Origin: Cladorrhinum sp. PSN259 | Lineage: Eukaryota > Ascomycota > Sordariomycetes > Sordariales > Podosporaceae | Reading direction: 5' to 3' | Length of the DNA: 64,000 nt | NCBI GenBank assembly: GCA_033725935.1 | Contig: MU867115.1 | Coordinates: 1 to 64,000, forward strand | Shown here: piece by piece, positions 11,761-22,331 of the stretch | Position numbering within the stretch: position 1 is the stretch's first letter | Layout of the letters: each line of letters opens with the position of its first letter | Program-made: the position numbers and the translations under genes | Notes under the pieces: generated by a model | What the model saw: only the letters and a program-made list of their open reading frames with translations | Told to the model about the DNA's origin: nothing | Database searches by the model: none

Positions 11761-13723
11761 TCAACCCCGCGCCACGGCAATCCCATGGTCCCATCTGCTC
11801 AAGAAAGTTCCCACAGGTCTCACAACGCCTTCCAAAACCCCCGCTACGAACAGACTGCTTCCACCTTGACCTCCGTTCTCTCCTGTTGCGATGGTACTAC
11901 TTGCATTGGCATTGGCAGCCGCCGCGCCAAAGTCATTCCACACACATCTCCTGATTGCCTCCCCCATCCCGTCCCCCACCTCCATCTCTACGGCCCGCTG
12001 CCACTCCATCGCAGTGCACAGGTCCGTGTACTTGTTTGGCTTCCCGTCTGGGCCCATGAACTCTGACCGTTCAGGTCTGGATTCCAGGGACTGGCCGAAG
12101 AGGAGCTCGAGGAGGATGATTCCGAGGGAGAGGGAAATGTCCCTTGTTGTTGCTGTTGGACTTGTGATTGTTGTGGCTGTGGCTGAGTGGAATCTCGAGA
12201 AAGCGGTTGAGGGGTAGAGAAGGGAGTAGCATCAGTTGAAGAGGCAATCACCTGGATGTGGGATTTGTTGGATGATGAAGAGGGGAGCCAGAGCTATGGA
12301 TCAACGGAAAGGCTGGTCAGAATTATGTTCAGAGCTAGGTGCATCCGTTTTGAACGGTGAGGGGTGGAGTCGATGAATGATGTGAGAGACTGGGGTGGTA
12401 TGGTGTTGCCAGTTATTGATGATGTAGTATAAAGAAGTAACCGAGTCTGGTAGGAGGTCTGGAGGAAGCCTAAACATGATGACGGCTTCAGAGGGGCGGC
12501 AAGGCTTGCGCAGATATCTGTGAGGATTGGGACTCTTGGATCCCAATCTGGTGTGGATGGCACGAGACTCTTGGCGAATTTGACACCCTTTGCTGAGGAT
12601 GATGGGGTCAAAGCTGGTGTGACGATTGTCATGGTGGAATTCGAGGTTTATATGGTGTTTGTGGTAGAGCTATCTGGTCTCGATCGAGCTGGGTTCAGAA
12701 ATGCCGAAAGGCTGGATTGCCCGAGTTTCCGCAAAACCCACTTTCCCTTGAACTTTTTGGCTCGGTTCTGGTTCGCTATGTTCTGTCGGAGATCTGGAAG
12801 ATCCTGTATGAAAGTGGCTTTTGTAGATGTTTCTGAAGAGCCGTCACAATCTGATTCTATTTCTTCAATCCTCAGCTCAAAGCAGCTGTTGTTCTCGGGT
12901 TGTCCATAGAGGAGAGCCAAGGCACCATGACGAGGCGTCTGCCCACTTGTGTCCCATGTGCTCGCTACCCCACAGGAGTGACCAGAAGAGCATTGACAAG
13001 GCCAGATCGCCTGGAGCGATCCATAAAGTTCCCTGGAAGACTTTTGTAGTTTGAGGAAAGGTCGAGACTGGATGCGTCCGTTGCCGGAGCCGGACAAGAT
13101 GTTGTTTTGCGGAGAGGCTTTCGGCTGCAGCGACTCTCGAAGCAAAAATTTAGACAGGTCATCGTTCCTATTCTGTATTCTCTGGAGGAGTCGGTCTTTG
13201 CGACTAAAGAATGAGGTCTTTGCCTTGAACATGACATTCTCAAAACTCTTGGCTTCGACTTGGTATGCCTGAATGTAATCCACACACATTTAGCCCACAG
13301 CGACTCAAGTTGGGCAATCTCAAGACAGAGCAGCTCACCTTATTTATCGGCAAACAGTTGTTGATTTCAAGGATTGCTTCTCGGATATCACCCAAGACTG
13401 AGATGTACCATCCATAGTATTGGGCTGTGATCCGCCTGCGAAGTTCGGCCTGAACATGAGGATCATGCCATCTGGCACAGTGTGGATCTCTCATCAAGGA
13501 TTGTTTCTCAGCGTCCGTTATGTCAACAGACCTAAGGAGGTTATCCAGGTTCTGTATGAATGCCACTCTTTCGGTGTCGAGGCGAAGGAGAAAGTCCTCC
13601 AAGGCAATGCCGAAGCTCCACCAGCGCTTGGTTTTTTTGGTACAGGCCTTGAGAGTCTTTGACCGCATCCGCTATCATCGCAAAGGATGCAAGAACGATA
13701 CCGGCGATTTTGAATCCAGACAT
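11761..13723 (-). pseudogene. DUF7580-type fungal protein gene, damaged reading frame
   Basis: The N-terminus MSGFKIAGIVLASFAMIADAV and the C-terminal block SLGIILLELLFGQSLE followed by a WQRAVEMEVGDGMGEAIRRCV segment are hallmarks of a common Pezizomycotina family (DUF7580, unknown function). Exon 1 is 13723-13339; exon 2 starts at 13268 after a GTGAGC..TTCAG intron. Exon 1 changes frame once at seven A (plus strand T7, 13632-13638): MSGFKIAG reads in one frame, the WWSFGIALEDF part in another. Ignoring one base gives exactly 128 codons before the splice, which locates the break. Further on, in-frame stops occur at 12648-12650 (TAA) and 12294-12296 (TAG), the second in a conserved stretch. 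A last short intron probably begins near 12250, since the C-terminal block is in yet another frame. Full family length is about 550-600 residues, so nearly the whole gene is present. Recent decay or consensus error are both possible; undetected introns could explain one stop. Confidence 0.6.
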
Positions 13724-13976
13724 TTTGATGCTTTATCAAGAGCTTACCAACGTCGTGTCTCTATAACAGGGCAAAGTGTAGGTGCGGGGTCGTCGTCAGA
13801 GTCAACTGCTTCGCCTCCTCGAGCCTCCTTTTGTGTGCTTCTGTTTCTGCCCGAAGCCCCCGCCTTCAGCCTGCAAGAGTGATTGGTGGTTGACCCCGCA
13901 TTCGAGCATCTTTCGTTTTCTCCTGGTCACCCATCTTCTGGTTTCAACTCTACTGTTTGTACCCGCCGCCAGCATC
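13724..13976. promoter_or_regulatory. shared divergent promoter region
   Basis: The 253 bases separate the starts of two head-to-head genes, so promoter elements for both must lie here or overlap the neighbouring 5' leader. I see no clear TATA box; C/T-rich runs precede the C2H2 gene start. Confidence 0.45.
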
Positions 13977-15909
13977 ATGGCATCTTCACAACACTTGCAA
14001 GCAAGCATATCCGCCACTTGCACTTCTGCTACTTCTTCTCTCGCCACATTGAGAGAGAAAGCAGGGCATCCCTCTGTCGACAATGCATTGAAGTTCGAAT
14101 CTGAGGACCACATTGCTAGACTCCAGCTTTGGGCTGGGAATATTGGTGCTTTGCAACCGCCAACGTCAGCAAAGTCCCTAGACTTCCGACTGAAGGATGC
14201 CCCCCAAATTGTGACAAACATTCATCTCGCGCTTCAACGGATAGCTGACGCTGCTGGTCAAGGTCTGCTAATGAAATACATGTTTATGTCAACGTGGAAG
14301 GACGGCTACTGACAGTCATTTGTCTCTTTTCAGCTTCGAGGATAATTAACGGCGAGCTGCCGAATAGGACGACCGAACAGGATATAGAGGTAAATGAACT
14401 CAACGAGCTCTCTCTTAGCATAAACTCATCGATAAGCACCCTCTTCAGGCTCTCCATGCTGGTTCGAAGACATCGACCCAGAGGAAGAGACCCAAATATA
14501 CTAACCCAAGATGGTCCATCAACCCCGGACGACCCTTTGGACTCGAGACATGTATGCGACCTATTCCCACACGTCAGATCAAAGCAATGGCTGGTTTCCC
14601 GTCTCAGCAGAGCCATAACCCAGCGGCGGGAGTACATAAAATACAGGGAGAGACACAGGAGGAGCCTCGGAAAGGTCATCTCGGACGACTCAGAAGGTCT
14701 TGAAGCCACTAGCAACGACACTGGCACTCTTGCGACAACATTCGTGCAAGAGGATTCCGAGGAGCGCCCCCAGGCCAAGGCTTATTCTGTCTTCACCTCA
14801 AAGACTTCTCTAATCTCGTTCAGGGATGATGAGGATGGAGATGGGCTGACGGTTCCGGAACTGTCAGACATGGTGCTGGATGGACGTCGATTGGAGTACG
14901 ATGAGCCTTTTGAGTGCCCATTTTGCAGAACGATACAGACGGTCTCGGACCGTCTTGAGTGGAAGTAAGCTCCCTAACCTATTTCCAGCCAACTTGCAAC
15001 TTTACATGTAAGCTTCACAGACTGACGTGGCATGTCCTAGGAAACATGTCTTTTTTCGATCTCCGACCTTATGTCTGCACATTTGAAGATTGCAATTCCG
15101 GCCTATTCGACAGTCGCCATGAATGGTGGCAACATGAGATCGACACACACAGGTCGAAGTGGACCTGCACCATTTGCCCGCCCCCTGCAGCTCTTTGCGG
15201 GAGCAAGCAGGAAATTGAATCACATATGAGAGTTCGGCACTCGGATCAAGTCACCGAAGCCCAGCTCCCATTTCTCGTGAAGGTCTCTCGAACTCAAGAC
15301 TATCTCGACGTGTCTAGTTGTTCTTTGTGCCTAGATTGGCCAAACAACTCGCGAAACCAAGCTTCCGAAAAAGAATTGGCTCGTCATCTCGCTCGACATA
15401 TGCAGCGGCTGTCCCTGGCATCCGTGCCAATGCATATTGAAGGCCTGGAAATGATCCAACCTGAGCCGGATAAGAAAAGTGAAGCGGAAAAGTCTAGCCA
15501 AATCATCGCTGATGAAGAGTTTGCCGATTGGGGACAGCAAGGGATGGGACCTTTCAAATGGCCTAGGAAAATATTGGATGAAACCGGGAGATTGGCCCGG
15601 GGATCAGAGACGTTCAGCAGCTCAAGAAATCGGCCGGGCGCATCTCGAGAAGGTTCTCCAGAAGACCTAGACCCACGGTTTCTTCCATCTTCTGCGCCTC
15701 AACCGCGCCCGAAATGGTTGCCGATAGAGGAGGAGCCAGCTAATACCCGGATACATGTATATGCAAAGGAAGCGCCTCAGAAAGGTAACCGTCCCTCTCA
15801 GTTACGGCGGCTTGTTCGACAGGCCCTTGGCGGGGACCGTCAAGAACCGAGCGAAAATTTTTTCGATGGGCGAAACCTCAGTCCAGAGGAGGCCCCGGGG
15901 AACGGGTGA
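13977..15909 (+). CDS. fungal C2H2-type zinc-finger domain protein
   Basis: Three exons: 13977 to about 14262, 14334-14964, and a last exon to 15909. About 600 residues. The N-terminal 95 residues are helical (HLQASISATCTSATSSLATL). The middle has the conserved block KAYSVFTSKTSLISF followed by an acidic DDEDGDGLTVPEL segment. Zinc-finger-like motifs follow: ECPFCRTIQ with the LEWKKH context, YVCTFEDCNSGLF..WWQHEIDTH, WTCTICPPP..ESHMRVRH, and CSLCLDW with LARHLARHMQRL. The tail is hydrophilic and proline-rich. The family is widespread in Pezizomycotina and of unknown role; DNA or protein binding is inferred. Intron 2 (GTAAGC at 14965) is ambiguous. The acceptor CTAG at 15040, with a CTGAC branch motif, gives the conserved KKHVFFDLRP but needs one base fewer in the T6 run at 15051-15056. 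The acceptor at 15020 keeps the frame but replaces that motif. It faces a DUF7580 gene 253 bases away. Confidence 0.75.
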
Positions 15910-17198
15910 AGGATCCACTACAGTACCACCGCTAGTTAGGTTTCCACCTACGCCGAGGGATACGCCTTATAGGCAAACCGCCTTCCCCAAGTTCGACTGT
16001 TCGACCTCTGAAGCTACAGATACTTCAGCGGTCCGGTCCCAGAAAACCCGAAAAGGGGTAACTATGATAGTGAAGGAACATGAATAGAATGGGTGATGTT
16101 GTTTAGGTCAGAGCGTTATCGGGCATAACCGGAAGAAAATAATAAAACCCGAACAATTATAATACAATTATACACACTTTATACATGGCTCGATTAACAA
16201 GGCACGACTCGGTCGCAGGCGCTACGATAACGCCCACGACCAAGATCTCACGATACCTTTAACTGTTGCCAGATATAGTGATAAGGCCAGCTGCCAGGGC
16301 ATTTGCCCTGGGTGCACATAATCAAGAACCACACTAGGCAACCTTCCACTTTAAATGCAGTCTTTCCATCCATCTTCTTCCCACCCGTCTTCTTCCCTCA
16401 ACAACAAACACACTTGAACCTCCGGGCAAGCAAGTCTCGAGAGACCCGTACCAGTAACAGTAAGCCCTGCTGTGTTCGTGAGAGGGCTTGTCCCCGTGCC
16501 AGCTAATAGATAGAATGGGTGATTGAGAAGCTAAAAAGCAGGCAATCCCGAGTGATTGCAGATATGGTTTACCAGTACGAACATCTTTGAGAACCAATAG
16601 ATGCTCAAATGTAAATGCTTGAGGGAAATTGAAATAATGGGTGCGATAACAAACAAAGCTTCCTGAGAATAGCAACATGGCACTCCCCAGATTAGACAGG
16701 CCTTTTTGATGTTTAAGATCTCGGGCCCTCAATTCTGATCTGGGGAAAGGCATTGAGCCTCGTAGCAGCGGTATAGTTAGGTAGGTATGTGGACAAAACA
16801 TCCTGCCAATGGATGGGGGGGGATACAAATTACCCGCCGATTAATTAAAGACGTGGCGAAGTGAGAATTACCTGCAGGCACTGCAGACTTTCTAGCCCCC
16901 ACCGTCCATCCTACCTACCTATCTAATGAGTGCCACCACCATGCATCACGGGGACGGGGTAATTCTATTGGGTAGCTGTCTGCGTGTTTAAACTCATGCT
17001 GGATAAACAAAATACGAGTCTCACGCTTTGTGAAATTGAAGCGCTCTTGGAAAAAGAAAATATTTTTGTTGAATGTACTGGATTGCAAAAACCCAGCCCA
17101 ACCCAAATAAGTTCTGCGCCACTGCGAGTTTCATTTCCAGAGGTTTCTTACCCTTGTTTACGTCGTTTGCCATCATTGTCAAGAGAAAGTTTGTCGAC
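15910..17198. other. intergenic stretch
   Basis: No supported gene. TAGAATGGGTGAT occurs near 16085 and again near 16511. An A/T-rich segment lies at 16130-16190. The frame at 16334-16828 (minus) has no recognisable protein features. Confidence 0.5.
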
Positions 17199-19574
17199 AT
17201 GGAATCTACAAACACTAATACCCTCCAACCGTCATCATCCAACTCCGAGCCAGGATCTATTAGTATCTCAATTTTGACTCCGACTGCCACTACTAGCGTT
17301 GTTGCTGTTGAAACTCGCAATAATGCGGCCAAGCCCTCTAATCGGATTCCATGGCGACGACGTCTCCCTTTATGGATTCTATTCTTCACTTGGACATCTG
17401 GACTGCTTTACGTGATCATCTTATTAGCCTTCTTGGGGGCGGACGAGGGTTCTCTCCGGCTCCGGCCCTGGGATGTCTTCAGAGTGTCGGCGTGCAAACC
17501 GGATGGATCTTTTACGCTCTTTTACTCACGTCAGAAAAGAGTCCTCTGGACAAAAGACGGCATCTTCCAAGTCACGCTGGGAATTGGCAAACTTAGTTTT
17601 GCGCAGGCAAAGATAATTGATGTGGCCTGGGATTTAGTGAGTCCTTAAGAATAATGCCCGTATTCGACTACTATCAGCAACTGACTTGTTATTAAACTAA
17701 AGGTTGTGGGACGAGGAGGGCAAGCCATGCTGGCTCTCATATCTTGGAAAGTCCTCGAGCGGTACATATCAGTGTACTTGGACCGGCATCACGTCACATA
17801 CAACACGTTCTTGGCCGTCTTCTTGCGCCAAGAGGCATCACCTGCCGGTATATATCATCTGATGAAGGATTCGACTTTTCACCGCGCACTCCGCCACAGA
17901 CTGACCGCTGTCTTCGTGTCCCTCACGCTGGGCCTCATCATCGTATTCCCTACCGTTGCGGGCGCCATGACTGGGTACACCCCAAAGACGGGCGCGTTCA
18001 TCAGAGTCTCGACAGACTCTGTGCCAATGGAAGACCCGATCGACGACTTTATCGGCTTTCGACAGTTTGGCCTTGTCGCTTATATCATCCACGACGGATC
18101 AAGAATTGGGTTGAATGACAATCTTATCGTTCCCTTTGCCGATATAATTGGGTCGCCGTTTGAACCTAGTGAGTTCTCTGCCTACGGCCTACGTACCTTT
18201 GGTATAAAACGAGTTGATTTTGGAATGCACCTTCTTACAAAAGACTCGAATCTTTGATTATCTTTATAGTGATAGGTAATTTTGATCCTGCCAAAGACAA
18301 ATATTTCCCCCGGGTTTCATACTCCTGCGGACCTAGACCACTGTCGTGTGATCTTGGGGGTTCTTGTTCAACTTTCTCGAAAAGTTGCGACCTACAAGCA
18401 AATGTGTCAGACTGTATGTCCCTCTATCTCACGTTTCCTTTAAAGCCATTTGTTTCCTGAGTACATACATACGGTTTTTATCGTGTCATGTGTTAAACTT
18501 TCTATTATAAAGACGTGCAGCAGTACGGATTTTATGGCCTGAACAATACCGAATCCATATGGGCCAACTCGGAGACAAAACTGAAAGCACCCGTGCTGAA
18601 TATCACCGCCTTCTATCTGGAACCTGACCTGTCCGATTACAGCCCGAGCCTCTGGGGTCACGACTGGGCCCACCCGGAAACAAACGAGCACCCCTTTCAG
18701 GACCCAACTAACGCACATTACACGTTCAATAACAAACTCTACGACCAAGCATATCTCAAAGCGAATGGCAGGTGTCAGCCAAACTCAGAAGTTAGTACTG
18801 TTAGCACTCTTGATTATATCTGGAGCTGGAGCTGACTTATTACTCAAACAGTTTTACCAATGGGGGTTTTCATACATTCAACTTTTCATCGTGGCCGTGG
18901 CCATCTTCATCTGGTCAGTCGGTATGGGAATACTCTGGCTGCAGGCAGAGATCAATTTGCCTTTGGTATCATCACGCTTTGCAGGTCGCGGGGACACGGG
19001 CACGGGCATCCCAAAGGGTTGTTGGAGCCGCCTATTACACTTGGCTTCAGAAATGAACCAGGATTTATCACTACTGCCCCAGGTCAACGCTGGCAATCAG
19101 CATCTGGAGAAAACGATGATGACTGATGACGAACTCAAAGAAGTGATTAACAAACAGCTAAAGGGTGGCAAGGTTTCGTTTTCATTCTTCAGAGCGTCGT
19201 CCTCTTTCGAGTCTGGCGGTTTGTCTCCATGTCCTGTGAATTCACACCCCGTCGTCGGACTGTGGAAATTCTGCCTGCAAAACAAGAAGATGGCCTTGTG
19301 GTGGAGTCTCGCATTTGGGTTTCATATGGTCGTTATGTTTCTCACGTTTCTCGAGCAGCAAGGGGTGGAGTTCATGTCGGATCTCGTCAGATGGGGGTAT
19401 AGGAGCATCTTCCCTGAAAGCTGGAGTCTTGTGCTTGCGAGCTGGGTTGCGTGCCTGGGACTGTCATGTTTGCTGTTTGTGCAGAAGATCAGATGGATGT
19501 GGTGGTATATCCCCCTGGCCTGGGTTGCGATTGTGGTGGGATTCCTGCATGCAGTTGGGATCCTACTGAAGTAG
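17199..19574 (+). CDS. polytopic membrane protein of unknown function, six predicted TM segments
   Basis: Five exons fit in frame: 17199-17636, 17703-18168, 18270-18413, 18513-18790 and 18852-19574, giving 682 residues. Donors are GTGAGT, GTGAGT, GTATGT and GTTAGT. Residues 1-50 are a hydrophilic S/T-rich head. Predicted helices lie at about 57-80, 213-235, 449-472, 589-610, 633-653 and 655-680. The stretch between helices 2 and 3 (about 240-445) contains cysteines and N-x-S/T sites (NNTES, NITAF) and is probably extracytoplasmic. The loop between helices 3 and 4 is charged (TMMTDDELKEVINKQLKGG) and probably cytoplasmic. WDLVVGRGGQA at the first splice junction looks conserved. Similar proteins are frequent in Sordariomycetes and Dothideomycetes and are named only as hypothetical. 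No transporter or enzyme motif is visible. Confidence 0.8.
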
Positions 19575-22331
19575 TCTAGGAGCCTGTAATATGTAATTCT
19601 GTTTCAAGCATGTAACCAATTTTATATGATGGATATTGGTTCTGGCGCGGTTCGCGAGGCAAGTACACTCAAGCCTAGGATAAGAGGCAGATGCTCGGTA
19701 CGCAGCGGCAACAAGGTCTGAAATTTATATTCAGTCTCGCGGGGAGTATGACCTGTGGACTTGAACCGTAGACGAGAAGACTAGGGCTCCCAAGCTGCCC
19801 CACCACTTCTTTTATTTTTCTTGTTAAAACGCTCTTCACACACCGCTCCCAGCCGCCGCCTTCGAATTTGCCTGGCTGCAGCGTATGCTGCGTTATCATG
19901 AGCCCTGCACGCACAGCAAGATCCGCCATAGACTTGATTTAATGCTCTGCAGAGGTGATGATGTTGTCACCGTGTCCCAACCGCCCGGCATCTGCTGCAA
20001 CTTCTGCCAGGAACTCGAAAATTATCTTTTCAGATCAAGAAAGCGTCTGAGAGTGAGGTCCAGACGCGCCAGGCACGATTGATTGTGTTTTGAGGATCGA
20101 GCACGGAGCGAACGATGCAGCTCCCCAGACACCTTCACCACTTTCCAAACAACAACCTCTTTCCTCTTCCCCCCTCTGATCAGACGTTTAACAACTCATA
20201 CCACGGCAATGGCGTACAGAACAAGATGAGGTCAACAAGGACAGCCTGCTGGAGATGGTATCATGGTGACTGGGGACGGACTTAAAAGCCTACACCAACT
20301 AGGATCAAGACTCCAAGAAACGCCCGCGATAACCTCCTTGTCAAGGACCCGAAAAGCTTGAGGCGACCGTTGAAATTTGACCCAGAGAACCCTCCTCAAG
20401 TAAGCCTTCCACCCTGCCTAATTAGAGATTACTCACTCTGTGACTACCATCATCTAGCAGTGGCATATACCCCGCTTATAAACCTGCTGTCAGAGGGGAG
20501 GGGTAGGACGTATTTATCTCATACTTACAGTAGTTAGCCGGATAAAAACAAATCTATACAAATTAAACATGATACGCGTTATACAGTATGCCACTCATTT
20601 CTTTGCTCCTCCGAACCCTAAGACCCCCCTATATTATCATGACCCGACAAAAGGCTAAAACTTTATCTCTCCGTTTTGTATCATTCAAATCCCAAGAACC
20701 CACCACAATATCACCCAACCAATTCCGTCCGTCGCGCTAGACGGTATCAAAAGTCTTTCAAAACTTTTGTCAGACGACGACATCATGACGCAGCTGATGG
20801 AGAGGATCATTGTCCAAGAGCATGTCAGCAGCATAGGGCTACTGCAGTCCGCACCTAAGACATAACTAAAGCATGGAACGTACGTACGGGCCTTGTTAGT
20901 TGAAAAAGGAAGAAAGGAAAGGAAGGAGAAGCCAACGCGAGATATTATTGACCTTGCTCGTGACGGAGGGAGCTTGGAATAACCGGCGATGAAGCTGGAG
21001 CTAGAGCGGGAGCGAAGGGCCCCGGACCAGGCAGACTCCCGTATATGAACGGGCACGCCGGGCTAGGCCAGGCCGGGGGGACGAATATTGCGGCCGCGGC
21101 TCGCCGCCCCAAACCATCAGAGACAGGTTGGGAGGCGGAGGGAGGTCCTCGTCGAGGTCAGGTGCCGTCAATCTGACGGCAATGATCCAGCACTTCCAAA
21201 AGCTGCCATGCCATGGGTTGTCACGGAAAAGGAAAAAAAAAAAAAAAAAGCAATCAATACATGTAAAGAGATATGATGCGACAAGGGAGGTAATGCACTG
21301 ATTAAATATCTATACGATAGCGTAACAGTAGTGTAATTGATTACGTCTCTATGGGTTGCAAGCACTACATCATGATCCTTAAGGGAGCGAAGAGCAGAGA
21401 CCGATAGCGGTCAGGAGGCTACTACTCTTTTATGCCTGAGAGTTCTTTCAGTTGTTACTATGCAGGATGCGTTGCCATCTGTCAGTGGATGATGTTTTGT
21501 TAGAATGCAGCTGTGAAGCTAAGCAATTGGCCTTCTATTGAGTGAGAATCGTAAGATGAAGAAGGAAAGGAAGTGGGCAAAAGCCCGAACCTGGAGCAGT
21601 AGGAAGTTATTTGAAGCCTCCCACTGCTGCTGTCGCCAATTGACACCCCCACCTCTTCTCCGATGTTATTTTGTCAACAACAACAAAGAAAAAAAAAAAG
21701 AAAAAAAAAAGAAGAAAAAAACCCGGCGCGAACTCCCCTGCGGATTTGACCTCGGGGTGAAGAATTTATGTACATACCCGCCCTTGTCAATACATGTACT
21801 GTGACGCAGCATCTGTCCCAGGTCCAATAACATTTGTACCTTTAGAGCTTTGGTTGAATGGTTTAGGCATATCTCTAGCATTCAAGCACAAAGGAAGCGG
21901 CGGAGGAATTATTATGATCAGCAAAGATATTCGTATTCATTCATATATTTGAAGAGAATTCGTCCACCTCCATATGGAGTATACACTAGGCCAGCATCAT
22001 CTTCCACACAGCATCCATTTTCTCCCGAGTTATTGCCCCAAAACACTTTTTGCTCGCAATCGCTCCAATACTCCAAAACACAAAAACAAACCCCTTCCAG
22101 AAAATATAATATGTTTCTCGCTTCCGCAAATAGACATCGCCACGCCATGTTTCGCTGTCAAAATCACTACACTACTCCCGGGCCAGGCCCCCAAAACAGA
22201 TTATGCCACGGGCGGCCTCATAAATAAGAGAAGTGAAAACGAATTAAAAAGAAATATCGTCAACTAGAACAAATTGGAAAAAGGTGTTCCGGGTATCAAC
22301 TACCTTTGAAAAAAGACAAGGAACAAGATTA
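19575..22331. other. gene-poor stretch
   Basis: No gene I can defend. An open frame without its own early ATG reads DGIKSLSKLLSDDDIMTQL and continues to a stop near 20865 (plus strand); it has protein-like composition and could be a terminal exon of an unrecognised gene. A/T-rich runs lie at 21230-21250 and 21685-21720. Confidence 0.4.

Noticed and set aside
19740..19805. tRNA-like T-arm (TTGAACCGTAG on the plus strand)
   Set aside because: The T-stem has mismatches and no acceptor, D or anticodon stem forms.
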